DNA from: JBEBXQ01 sp040391535
Lineage (GTDB): Bacteria; Bacteroidota; Bacteroidia; Cytophagales; Spirosomataceae
Reading direction: 5' to 3'
Assembly: GCA_040391535.1 (NCBI GenBank)
Contig: JBEBXQ010000005.1
Coordinates: 21,561-85,560 of the forward strand
DNA length: 64,000 nt
Made by a program: the position numbers and the translations under genes. Shown here piece by piece: positions 17,482 through 25,133 of the stretch; within the stretch, counting starts at the first letter, position 1, and every line of letters starts with the position of its first letter. The notes below the pieces were generated by a model. It ran no database searches and had not been told where the DNA came from. It worked only from the letters and a program-made list of their open reading frames with translations.

Positions 17482-18237
17482 TTAGTATGAAGGATTTTCG
17501 TGCTTGTTAAAGTAATCCTGGATAGCCTCCTGGGCCATGCGGGTAAGGTCTTCCGCAGGGATACCCTTGGGTTCTATCGGATCAAGTACGTTAAATTCAA
17601 TACGGGAAAACGAGGTGAGCGGAAACAGTTTTCCGCTAGGAGTAAATTTCCCCGTGCCGTTAATGGCAATAGGCACAACAATCGCATCAGGAGCCCGTTT
17701 TAATAAAGTAGCTATACCCCCAACTGCAAATGGTTTCATCTGGCCGTGGCGGCTTCTGGTTCCTTCAGGAAAAATCGTTGCGGCATAATTATTTTCCTGG
17801 ATAAACTTACCGAGCCGGGCGATTTCCATAATGGCCTGTTTACTGTCTTTGCGGTTGATTAGTGCGGCTCCGCTTTTGCGGAGGTTATAGGAGATACTTG
17901 GAATGCCTTTCGACAGTTCAATTTTTGAAACGAAAATCGGTGTATGCCTTCTCAGATGCCATATAATAGGGGGAATATCAAACATGCTCTGATGATTGGC
18001 CAGAAATAAAACAGGACGGTGCGATGGAATGGCTGGGTTATCATTGAAATGAACGGTAGTACCTGTCAGTAACCACCCCTTCGTGATGAAGAAATTAAGG
18101 AAGTGCACCACCTTCTGTTGTGCTTTATGACCAAAAATATTGAATGCTATGACCTGTAATACATGAAATATGATTAAAATCATTCCGAAATATAAAGTGT
18201 ATATTGTACTTAGCAGGTAGTCAGATATTTTCTTCAT
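17482..18237 (-). CDS. plsC: 1-acyl-sn-glycerol-3-phosphate acyltransferase
   Basis: The product is 251 residues. It adds the second acyl chain to lysophosphatidic acid at the inner membrane. A hydrophobic N-terminal anchor (about 8-36) precedes the acyltransferase block I, NHQSMFD (His82, Asp87). Block II-like FVSKIELSKGIPSISYNLRKSG and block III IFPEGTRSR (Glu158) follow, then block IV VVPIAINGTGKF. The divergent gene downstream of its promoter side is a fatty acyl-ACP desaturase, so both face the same 176-base intergenic region and act in phospholipid acyl-chain supply. Confidence 0.94.
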   Translation of the reverse strand: MKKISDYLLSTIYTLYFGMILIIFHVLQVIAFNIFGHKAQQKVVHFLNFFITKGWLLTGTTVHFNDNPAIPSHRPVLFLANHQSMFDIPPIIWHLRRHTPIFVSKIELSKGIPSISYNLRKSGAALINRKDSKQAIMEIARLGKFIQENNYAATIFPEGTRSRHGQMKPFAVGGIATLLKRAPDAIVVPIAINGTGKFTPSGKLFPLTSFSRIEFNVLDPIEPKGIPAEDLTRMAQEAIQDYFNKHENPSY

Positions 18238-18304
18238 GTATTGATTTTTTTGTGCAAAAATAAGTGTAATTCCAATACCGTGATTAAAAGGAAAAAATAT
18301 TACG

Positions 18305-18332
18305 TTGTTAAGGCTAATATGCTTTATTTTTG
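18305..18332 (+). promoter_or_regulatory. Bacteroidota promoter of the desaturase gene
   Basis: TTG at 18305-18307, a 17-base spacer, then TATTTTTG at 18325-18332 (exact TAnnTTTG). The start codon lies 81 bases further on. Confidence 0.6.
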
Positions 18333-18413
18333 TAAAAGTAAATTCAGGATCAGAAAATAATTATGCAAGATGCTGTAATTGAAGATTAAATTAAAAATTA
18401 GATAATAAAAAAT

Positions 18414-19394
18414 ATGCTATTACCAGAGAGCCGTAAGGAAGTTATGCACCATGTCGGTAAGGATATGGGTCTGTTTATAGAACAGTACCTGAAACCGATC
18501 GAGGAGAATTGGCAGCCTTCAGATTTCCTCCCGGACTCAGCAGTTAGTGATGATTTTGTCAAAGAGGTAAAATTATTACAGGAAAGTTGCAGGGAGCTGC
18601 CCTATGATTATATTGCCGTATTAATCGGGGATACCATCACCGAAGAGGCGTTACCTACCTACGAGTCGTGGCTGATGGATGTTATTGGCGTTGATCAGGT
18701 AAATAACCGGGATAGCTGGGCCAGGTGGGTAAGGTTCTGGACTGCCGAGGAGAACCGTCATGGAGACCTGCTGAATAAATATCTTTATTTGTCGGGCCGT
18801 GTGAATATGCGTGCCATGGAAGTATCTACCCAGTTTCTGATCGCTGACGGGTTTGATATCGGTACTGACCGTGACCCGTACCGTAACTTTGTGTATACTT
18901 CATTTCAGGAACTGGCTACCAATGTTTCACACCGGAGAACAGCTACTATCGCCAAGAAATACGGGAATCCGCATTTGTCCAAAATGTGTGGAGTAATTGC
19001 CTCTGATGAAATGCGGCATGCCAAAGCCTATAAAGATTTTGTGAGCCGTATTTTTGAAGTAGACCCTTCGGAAATGATGCTTGCATTTGAAGATATGATG
19101 CGCAAGAAGATTGTAATGCCTGCTCATTTCCTCAGAGAAACAGGCGTGCAGATGGGACAGACGTTCTCTCATTTTTCCGATGCCGCACAGCGTTTGGGTG
19201 TGTATACGACCTATGATTACATTGAAATTATGGAGTCCCTGATTCAGGAATGGGGGATTGAAAATATGCGGGATCTGAATAACAAGGCGGAAATTGCCAG
19301 GGATTATGTACTCGCACTGCCGGCCCGCCTCAAAAGAATTGCAGAAAGAACCAGGATTCCTGAGATTGAGTATCAGTTCAGCTGGATCAGATAA
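18414..19394 (+). CDS. desA: Acyl-ACP desaturase (ferritin-like diiron type)
   Basis: The product is 326 residues, soluble, of the stearoyl-ACP Delta9-desaturase family. The two iron-binding motifs are EENRHG (Glu112-Glu113, His116) and DEMRHA (Asp198-Glu199, His202), together with YTSFQELATNVSH, which supplies another carboxylate. It introduces a double bond into ACP-bound acyl chains using O2 and ferredoxin. The presence of this oxygen-dependent enzyme points to an aerobic organism. It is preceded by a good promoter and followed by a terminator, so it is monocistronic. The gene symbol follows common usage for this family and position of the double bond is not read from sequence. Confidence 0.92.
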   Translation: MLLPESRKEVMHHVGKDMGLFIEQYLKPIEENWQPSDFLPDSAVSDDFVKEVKLLQESCRELPYDYIAVLIGDTITEEALPTYESWLMDVIGVDQVNNRDSWARWVRFWTAEENRHGDLLNKYLYLSGRVNMRAMEVSTQFLIADGFDIGTDRDPYRNFVYTSFQELATNVSHRRTATIAKKYGNPHLSKMCGVIASDEMRHAKAYKDFVSRIFEVDPSEMMLAFEDMMRKKIVMPAHFLRETGVQMGQTFSHFSDAAQRLGVYTTYDYIEIMESLIQEWGIENMRDLNNKAEIARDYVLALPARLKRIAERTRIPEIEYQFSWIR

Positions 19395-19407
19395 GTGATT
19401 GCCGTTA

Positions 19408-19441
19408 ACAGAAAAAGTGGTCTTCCGGCCACTTTTTCTGT
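19408..19441 (+). terminator. Terminator after the desaturase gene
   Basis: ACAGAAAAAGTGG pairs with CCACTTTTTCTGT around an 8-base loop. The T run is inside the 3' arm. Confidence 0.65.
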
Positions 19442-19488
19442 ATGGTAACGTTCCGATTGATTAGCTTGAAATGAAGCAATAACCCATT

Positions 19489-19521
19489 AAAAAAACCTCA
19501 CCGGCGGGGATGAGGTTTTTT
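19489..19521 (-). terminator. Terminator of the atp operon
   Basis: AAAAAACCTCA and TGAGGTTTTTT flank a GC-rich loop directly past the atpH stop on the minus strand. The same structure can stop plus-strand transcripts from desA. Confidence 0.8.
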
Positions 19522-19543
19522 ATACTGCAGGCCGGAAAAAAGA

Positions 19544-20080
19544 TTATCCGACAAGCTTCAGTTTCAGTTCATTCAGGCGGCTTTTGACGGAAGCGTCAAT
19601 CTGACGATCGCCAATACGCAGGATATAACCACCTATCAGTTCAGGATCGGTCTTTTCTTCAAGCTCAACTGTTTTACCTGTAGCCTCTGCTACTATACCG
19701 ATAAACTTCTTACGAAGCTCTTCAGTAAGCGGCGTGCTGGAAATTACAGTAGCTTTCTGAATTCCTCTGTAATCATCATAGCTTTTAATGTATTCAGCTG
19801 CGATGGCATCCAGAATGGCCTCACGGTTTTTCTTGGTGATAATAATAAAGATACTGAACGTAACAGGATTTACCTTGTCTTCGAAAATACCTTTCAGAAT
19901 ACCGAGTTTCTTTTCGTGACGTACTACCGGACTGGCGAGTGCCGCTCTCAGCAAACGGTTTTCATCCGTAGTCTTTTTGAAAAGAACCATATCCTGATAT
20001 ACCTCATCCACGACGTTTTTTTCTTTCGCCAGTTCGATGAGTGATTTCGCATACCGCGATGCAACAGTGCCTATCGACAT
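19544..20080 (-). CDS. atpH: F0F1 ATP synthase subunit delta
   Basis: The product is 178 residues, the peripheral-stalk subunit that links the b subunits to the top of F1. It has the OSCP/delta N-terminal helical part (VASRYAKSLIELAKEKN), a middle region FSIFIIITKKNREAILDAIAAEYIKSYD, and the conserved end DPELIGGYILRIGDRQIDASVKSRLNELK. It is the last gene of this operon; a strong terminator follows, and atpA and atpG, which normally come next, are absent. Confidence 0.97.
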   Translation of the reverse strand: MSIGTVASRYAKSLIELAKEKNVVDEVYQDMVLFKKTTDENRLLRAALASPVVRHEKKLGILKGIFEDKVNPVTFSIFIIITKKNREAILDAIAAEYIKSYDDYRGIQKATVISSTPLTEELRKKFIGIVAEATGKTVELEEKTDPELIGGYILRIGDRQIDASVKSRLNELKLKLVG

Positions 20081-20102
20081 ATCGTAGTACCGATTTTATT
20101 GA

Positions 20103-20597
20103 TTAATTCAAACGGACATTCTCAGCCAGGTCAGCAATCAGCTTTTCCTGAGATGATTTGTCCTTTAACTCCTGGTTCAATACCTTTTCCGCAATTTGCA
20201 GTGATAACGCCGCTACTTCTTTCTTGATCTGACTGACAGCTGCAATCTGCTCGTTTTTAATGGCTACACGGGCGCTTTCTATTAACTTCTGGCCTTCATT
20301 GGCTGCATTATCCTTGGCAGCAGCAATCATGCGGTCAGCAGCTTCTTTTGCTTCACGCAGGATTCTGTCGCGTTCTGCATTTGCCTCTGCCAGCAATTTT
20401 TCATTATTAGCCTGAAGGGCAACCATTTCCTGCTTGGTTTTGTGAGCAAGATCCAGTGCACTTTGTATTTCATGCTCACGGTCTTTTAATCCGTCAATGA
20501 TGGCCTTCCATGCATACTTCTTAAGAATGAAGAACAGCAATAAAAAAACCACTACCATCCAGAAAATCAGACCGGGATTTGGAGTAAGCAATGACAT
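20103..20597 (-). CDS. atpF: F0F1 ATP synthase subunit b
   Basis: The product is 164 residues. One N-terminal membrane helix (about 9-26, LIFWMVVVFLLLFFILKKYAW) is followed by a long charged coiled-coil stalk rich in Ala, Glu and Lys. It dimerises as the peripheral stator between the a subunit and F1 via delta. It is 22 bases upstream of atpH. A 177-base gap with a hairpin separates it from atpE. Confidence 0.96.
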   Translation of the reverse strand: MSLLTPNPGLIFWMVVVFLLLFFILKKYAWKAIIDGLKDREHEIQSALDLAHKTKQEMVALQANNEKLLAEANAERDRILREAKEAADRMIAAAKDNAANEGQKLIESARVAIKNEQIAAVSQIKKEVAALSLQIAEKVLNQELKDKSSQEKLIADLAENVRLN

Positions 20598-20679
20598 AGG
20601 TTCTGTTATTTTTTAATGTCCTGAAAAACAATCAGATGCTTCTGCTCTGACCGATTGGGATTCCTTTGATTCTGAAAAG

Positions 20680-20704
20680 GAGTGAGGGCCTATTACCCTC
20701 ACTC
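20680..20704 (-). terminator. Hairpin between atpE and atpF, possible attenuator or mRNA-stabilising structure
   Basis: A perfect 9-bp stem, GAGTGAGGG paired with CCCTCACTC around a 7-base loop. On the minus strand it is followed only by CCTTTTC, so it is a weak terminator at best. Its place directly after the c-subunit gene fits processing or partial termination that raises atpE expression over downstream genes (inference). Confidence 0.5.
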
Positions 20705-20774
20705 AGAAATTCTTTATGCCTGATTACTGCCGGCCTATTGCTGACAAGGCATGGTTTGCTTATTCGTAAAACTA

Positions 20775-21038
20775 CTAGAGTTTGAAAGAGATAAGCAGAC
20801 AGATAACAGCAGCAAACAGAGCAACCGCCTCGATAAGCGCAGCAATGATCAGCATGGCAGTCTGGATACGACCGGCAGCTTCTGGTTGACGGGCGATACC
20901 TTCCATCGCGCTTCCGCCGATTTTACCGATACCGAATCCGGCTCCGATTACGGCAAGACCTGCACCGATACCGGCTCCTAATACAGCTAAACCTGCACCG
21001 CTTTGTTCGGCAGCCTGAAGCAAAATTTGAAGTAACAT
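20775..21038 (-). CDS. atpE: F0F1 ATP synthase subunit c
   Basis: The product is 87 residues with two membrane helices joined by the conserved polar loop GIARQPEA. Helix 1 is glycine-rich (GAGIGAGLAVIGAGFGIG) as needed for tight ring packing. Helix 2 holds the ion-carrying Glu in ALIEAVALF. The residue after this Glu is Ala, not Ser, and helix 1 lacks the matching Gln/Glu, so the ring is predicted to carry protons, not sodium. The ring rotates against subunit a. Confidence 0.97.
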   Translation of the reverse strand: MLLQILLQAAEQSGAGLAVLGAGIGAGLAVIGAGFGIGKIGGSAMEGIARQPEAAGRIQTAMLIIAALIEAVALFAAVICLLISFKL

Positions 21039-21086
21039 AGTTGTTTGTTTTTAAAATATACAGATTAGAAAATGTATGCTGATTAA

Positions 21087-22160
21087 TTAATGACCGTGGT
21101 CAGCTTCACTGTGCTCTTCAATCGCACTTCCGATGTACATAGAAGAAAGCAGTGTGAAAATAAATGCCTGAATAAAGGCTACCATGATCTCAATAAAGTT
21201 CATAAACAGGGCGAAACCTGAAATGACCGGGGCAATGGCAAAACTTTTGAATATGAAAATCAAACCAAATAAGCTTAACAGGATAATGTGGCCGGCTGTC
21301 ATGTTGGCAAATAACCGGATCATCAGTGAAAACGGCTTCATAAACACACCGACAACCTCTACAGGGATCATAATGATCAGTAACGGAACCGGAATGCCAT
21401 CAGGCTTGAACAAGTGCTTGTAGTAATATTTATTGGCATTAATGTGTACAATGATAAAGGTAAGCACAGCCAGTGACATGGTGACGGCGATGTTCCCTGT
21501 GACGTTCGCAGCTCCCGGTAGCAGACCTAACAGGTTATTGATCAGAACGAAGAAGAACAGTGTCAGCATATAAGGAAGATATTTTTCATATCTTGGACCG
21601 ATATTCGGCTTTACAACCTCGTCACGTATAAACAATACCAGTACTTCCATCGCCGACTGGAGTCCTTTCGGAGCTTTTCCTTTACGTTGTGTGTAGGATT
21701 TGGCAACTGAAGTAAAAATCAATACCAGAATCAAAGCGCTCAACATGATAGCGGCTACGTTCTTGGTAATGGAAAAATCATATATTTTTCTTGATTCATC
21801 AAGCGGAACAATTACTTCGGCATCGCCGTGTTCCAGACGGTACCCGTTGTACTCATGCTGGTCGTTATGGAAGTTGGCAGAACTGAAAATTTCAAGTCCG
21901 CGATCTTCAGAATAAAGAATTACAGGAAGCGGAATGCTTACACCGTGCGTAAACTCCCATTCATGAGAATCTGCAATATGGTGCATAATCATTTTTGCAA
22001 TGTCAAACTCTTCTTCATGAACGGCATTACCATGCTCATGCGATTCTTCAGCAGCATGGTGCTGATGATCATGGGATTCGTCCTGTGCCAGCAAGGGGCT
22101 GAAAGACAGGGATATAACAGTTGTAAATAATGAGATAACTCTAAGTATTCTTTTGCTCAT
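21087..22160 (-). CDS. atpB: F0F1 ATP synthase subunit a, with a signal-peptide-like, histidine-rich N-terminus
   Basis: The product is 357 residues, about 85 longer than the Escherichia coli protein. The extra part is at the N-terminus: a signal peptide-like stretch (about 1-25, ending LLAQ), then a His/Glu-rich segment (DESHDHQHHAAEESHEHG) and a region preceding the first normal helix. The proton-channel arginine lies in MIRLFANMTAGH. Other conserved parts are MLTLFFFVLINNLLGLLPG and the last helices ending in SAIEEHSEADHGH, again His-rich. Such extended a subunits are common in Bacteroidota. It forms the half channels next to the c-ring. Confidence 0.95.
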   Translation of the reverse strand: MSKRILRVISLFTTVISLSFSPLLAQDESHDHQHHAAEESHEHGNAVHEEEFDIAKMIMHHIADSHEWEFTHGVSIPLPVILYSEDRGLEIFSSANFHNDQHEYNGYRLEHGDAEVIVPLDESRKIYDFSITKNVAAIMLSALILVLIFTSVAKSYTQRKGKAPKGLQSAMEVLVLFIRDEVVKPNIGPRYEKYLPYMLTLFFFVLINNLLGLLPGAANVTGNIAVTMSLAVLTFIIVHINANKYYYKHLFKPDGIPVPLLIIMIPVEVVGVFMKPFSLMIRLFANMTAGHIILLSLFGLIFIFKSFAIAPVISGFALFMNFIEIMVAFIQAFIFTLLSSMYIGSAIEEHSEADHGH

Positions 22161-22185
22161 AGCAGCTTGATAACTAGTGGCTTGG

Positions 22186-22545
22186 TCAATCGCGGCGCAA
22201 TTTACGATAGATTCCAGTTATTTCAAAGCAAGTATAAAATAAATAGAGTGCAAAAAAGTTAATCACGAATAAAAAGACGTTATCAACCTTTAAATATAAA
22301 AATATTCCAATAAATACCAGCGAAAGAATCAGTTTGCCAACGATGGTTCCGAGATAAAATTCAACGAGTTTCTCCCGGTTGTTGCGCATCCCCATATCGA
22401 TAAGCCGGTAAATGAACAGATATACAAACAGGAAAAAAATAAGCAGATAGGGAAATTTGGGGTGAAACCAGTGTCCGATACCGAGATAAGGCGCGATAAA
22501 GGACAATCCGGCCAGGATCATAGTGATAATAACAGGTGTTAACAT
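22186..22545 (-). CDS. AtpI-like membrane protein of the ATP synthase operon
   Basis: The product is 119 residues. I chose the ATG at 22543-22545 (MLTPVIITMILAGL); a longer frame reaching 22728 would overlap the upstream gene almost completely. Four hydrophobic segments (about 4-20, 34-52, 68-86, 90-110) with a short charged loop MGMRNNREK make it a small four-helix membrane protein. The position between atpZ and atpB is that of AtpI (uncI), a helper in c-ring assembly or magnesium uptake, but sequence identity to AtpI is not obvious to me. It starts 4 bases past the atpZ stop. Confidence 0.7.
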   Translation of the reverse strand: MLTPVIITMILAGLSFIAPYLGIGHWFHPKFPYLLIFFLFVYLFIYRLIDMGMRNNREKLVEFYLGTIVGKLILSLVFIGIFLYLKVDNVFLFVINFFALYLFYTCFEITGIYRKLRRD

Positions 22546-22549
22546 GATT

Positions 22550-22783
22550 TTATTTTTGTATACTTCCTTTAATAAACCTATAGAGTGAGGCTGCAATGGA
22601 AACCAGCGACAGAACAAGTGTCCAGACCGGGATTTTATTGGCCTGCCATGCGTCGAGCTTATATCCGGCATAAGTAAAAAGCACAATAGTACCCAGCATC
22701 TGAAACGCAAGCCCGGAATATTTGGCATAGTTGCTTACATTTTTTTGTGCTCTTTTCTCGTTAGGTTCCTGTGGATGATGCAT
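22550..22783 (-). CDS. atpZ: AtpZ / AtpI family protein
   Basis: The product is 77 residues with two membrane helices (about 24-42 and 52-69) and a polar N-terminus. The pattern YAKYSGLAFQMLGTIVLFTYAGYKLDAW is the ATPase_gene1 (AtpZ) signature. AtpZ and AtpI together are proposed to form a cation channel or c-ring assembly aid. It is the first gene of the atp operon; its start faces porW across a 123-base intergenic region. Confidence 0.85.
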   Translation of the reverse strand: MHHPQEPNEKRAQKNVSNYAKYSGLAFQMLGTIVLFTYAGYKLDAWQANKIPVWTLVLSLVSIAASLYRFIKGSIQK

Positions 22784-22906
22784 GGTCCGCTTAATTAAAA
22801 GGTAAAATTTACGTTTATTTGTGAATAAAACTATTTTGGTGCGTAATTTGTGTCTGTATAGATGATGATTTTACACGCATTATTCAGTTAAACGGGGTTA
22901 TTTTCA

Positions 22907-25096
22907 GTGAAAATATTGATAAGTCAATTGAGGAATTGTTTTCTTCCGGGTTTATTCATATTCCTGCTTATTGCTGGATGTTCGCAGTTCAGTGATAAGT
23001 CAGTGAGTGTGGGTTATCATAACCTGACTGCACGCTACAATGCCTATTATATAGCGAAGCTGAAGCTGGAAGAAGCAGAGTATAATATCGCTCATGATCA
23101 CAAGGAGGACTACAACCAGTTATTGCCTCTTATTCTTCCGTGGGATTCTGTTCGGGCGATGCCGGTGAAGGCCGAACTGGAAGATGTCATTAAAAAGGCT
23201 TCGGTAGTGGCGGAAAGGCATCAGAACAGCAAATGGCTTGACAACAGCTATATTTTATTGGGAAGGGCCCGCTTGCATCTCGGGCAATGGAATGATGGTA
23301 CTGAAGCGCTGCGCTATGTGTTCTCTAACGGAAGAGATGATAATGACAAGAATGAAGCATTAACCTGGCTGATGCAGGCTTATGTTGAACGTGATGATTT
23401 TACCAATGCGCTCAATGTGGCCGAATATCTGAAGCAACAGCCGCTGCCTAAGGAAATAACCAAGCAATATTACCTGACAAAGGCCTTTCTTCATCAGCAG
23501 AAAGGAGAATATCTGTTGTCTGTTGCTATTTTGGAAGAGTTGCTGCCGCTGACTGACAAATCTCCGGAAAAGGCACGCTTACATTATATTGCCGGACAGC
23601 TGTATGATAAAATAGGTCAGTTTCAGCTGGCTAATGATCATTACATTGCTGTCGGGAAAAATCATCCGTTATATGATCTGGCTTTCTATGCTGAAATGGG
23701 GAGCCTGCAAAACCGTGTTCTGCTGAATCCGGAAACAGATATTTCATCAGTAGGTTTTGAAAGAATGCTGAAGGATCGTAAAAATACAGACCTGAAGGAC
23801 AGGCTTTATTATACGATGGGATTGCTGGAAGAGAGTAAAGGGAATTATAAAGAAGCACTTTCTCTGCTGTCACAATCTGTGATGGTGGGTCGTGCCAATA
23901 CCGGGCAGGTGCCGTATACCTATTTGCAGCTGGCCAGAATACATTATGACCGCCTGGATGATTATACCTCAGCCAAGTTATATTATGACAGCGCATTGGT
24001 GGCGCTTCCAAAGGATATTGATTTATATAAAGAAGTAAGTGACCGGAAAATCGCACTTGATAATTTCGTGAAATATTTCGAAATCATCCGGACAGAGGAT
24101 AGTTTGCAAATCCTGGCGGCTTTGAATCCCATTGCCCTTGATCAGAAGATAGATCAGATCATTGAAGCCGAAATTGCGGCTGAAAAGAAAAAGAAGGAAG
24201 AAGAGGAACGTAAACGGGCAGAAGCTCAGAAACAGGCAGGTGCGGGCGCTGTACCCGTTACTTCTGTTGGTGGTACAACTGCGCGAAGATGGGAATTGTA
24301 CGATCCGGCGCTGGTAAATGATGGTAAGTCTGCTTTCAGGCGTACCTGGGGTAACAGGGAACTGGGAGATGACTGGCGACGTGCGCAAAAGGACCTTCGC
24401 GTTGCCGGAAATATGACCGGAAATGCTGAAGGGGACAGTACCGTCTCTGTGAGTGCAGGAAGCACTCCGGAGGAGTTAACCCCGGATTCAGAACAATGGA
24501 AACAACGGCATGCCTTGTTAAGGGCCAATGTCCCCGTGGATCCGGAAGCCCTGAAAGCTTCTCATAAGAAGAAGGAGGATGCCATGTTTGAGCTTGGGAA
24601 AATTTACCGCTTTGCGCTGGAAGAAAAACAGAAGGCGGAAGAACTTTTCCGGGAGCTGCTGAATCAATACCCGCAATCTGCCTATAAGGAAGAAATTTAT
24701 TATCTGAATTATCTCGCCGCTGAAGGAACAGACAGGGAGTTATGGAAAAATAAGCTGGTTGCTGAATTTCCGGGTTCTACCTATGTAAGCTTGCTGGGCG
24801 ACAGTGATTCGGGGCCTATGACAGTTGATAAAATCTCAGGTTTGTATGCCGAAACCTTCGCCTTATATGAAAAAGGAGACTATGAAAAAGGACTGGCCAA
24901 TATTGAAGGTCTGTTACCCCGGGTCAGACAAACCCAGCTAGAAGATAAGTTTGCACTGTTGCGAATATTCCTGATCGGAAAAGTGAGAGGAGAGGTTGCC
25001 TATAAAAATGCGATCCAGGAATTTTTGAAATTATATCCTAAAAGCGAATATGAAAGCCGTGTCAGAGAGATGTCTGCCATGCAACGGTTCCGGTAA
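22907..25096 (+). CDS. porW: Type IX secretion lipoprotein PorW/SprE, GTG start
   Basis: The product is 729 residues. A lipoprotein signal peptide ends in LLIAGCS with the cysteine at about residue 25. The SprE/PorW hallmark GYHNLTARYNAYYIAKLKLEEAE follows. Tetratricopeptide-like helical repeats cover most of the rest, interrupted by a charged coiled coil (about 415-445, KKKKEEEERKRAEAQKQ) and a Ser/Thr/Gly-rich stretch. PorW is a periplasmic lipoprotein that connects the type IX outer-membrane and motor parts and is needed for secretion and gliding. The start codon is GTG at 22907. The neighbours, 37 bases on, are a penicillin-binding protein and two more genes in the same direction. Confidence 0.9.
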   Translation: MKILISQLRNCFLPGLFIFLLIAGCSQFSDKSVSVGYHNLTARYNAYYIAKLKLEEAEYNIAHDHKEDYNQLLPLILPWDSVRAMPVKAELEDVIKKASVVAERHQNSKWLDNSYILLGRARLHLGQWNDGTEALRYVFSNGRDDNDKNEALTWLMQAYVERDDFTNALNVAEYLKQQPLPKEITKQYYLTKAFLHQQKGEYLLSVAILEELLPLTDKSPEKARLHYIAGQLYDKIGQFQLANDHYIAVGKNHPLYDLAFYAEMGSLQNRVLLNPETDISSVGFERMLKDRKNTDLKDRLYYTMGLLEESKGNYKEALSLLSQSVMVGRANTGQVPYTYLQLARIHYDRLDDYTSAKLYYDSALVALPKDIDLYKEVSDRKIALDNFVKYFEIIRTEDSLQILAALNPIALDQKIDQIIEAEIAAEKKKKEEEERKRAEAQKQAGAGAVPVTSVGGTTARRWELYDPALVNDGKSAFRRTWGNRELGDDWRRAQKDLRVAGNMTGNAEGDSTVSVSAGSTPEELTPDSEQWKQRHALLRANVPVDPEALKASHKKKEDAMFELGKIYRFALEEKQKAEELFRELLNQYPQSAYKEEIYYLNYLAAEGTDRELWKNKLVAEFPGSTYVSLLGDSDSGPMTVDKISGLYAETFALYEKGDYEKGLANIEGLLPRVRQTQLEDKFALLRIFLIGKVRGEVAYKNAIQEFLKLYPKSEYESRVREMSAMQRFR

Positions 25097-25133
25097 AAAT
25101 AAATTGTTGAATAATTATCTACATTGATTTAGA

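Noticed and set aside
22546..22728. N-terminal extension of the AtpI-like gene
   Set aside because: It would overlap almost all of atpZ in another frame and looks unlike a membrane or signal sequence; the ATG at 22545 is preferred.
22820..22850. Sequences TATTTTG and TAATTTG as promoter boxes for porW
   Set aside because: Both have one base too few between TA and TTTG compared with TAnnTTTG.
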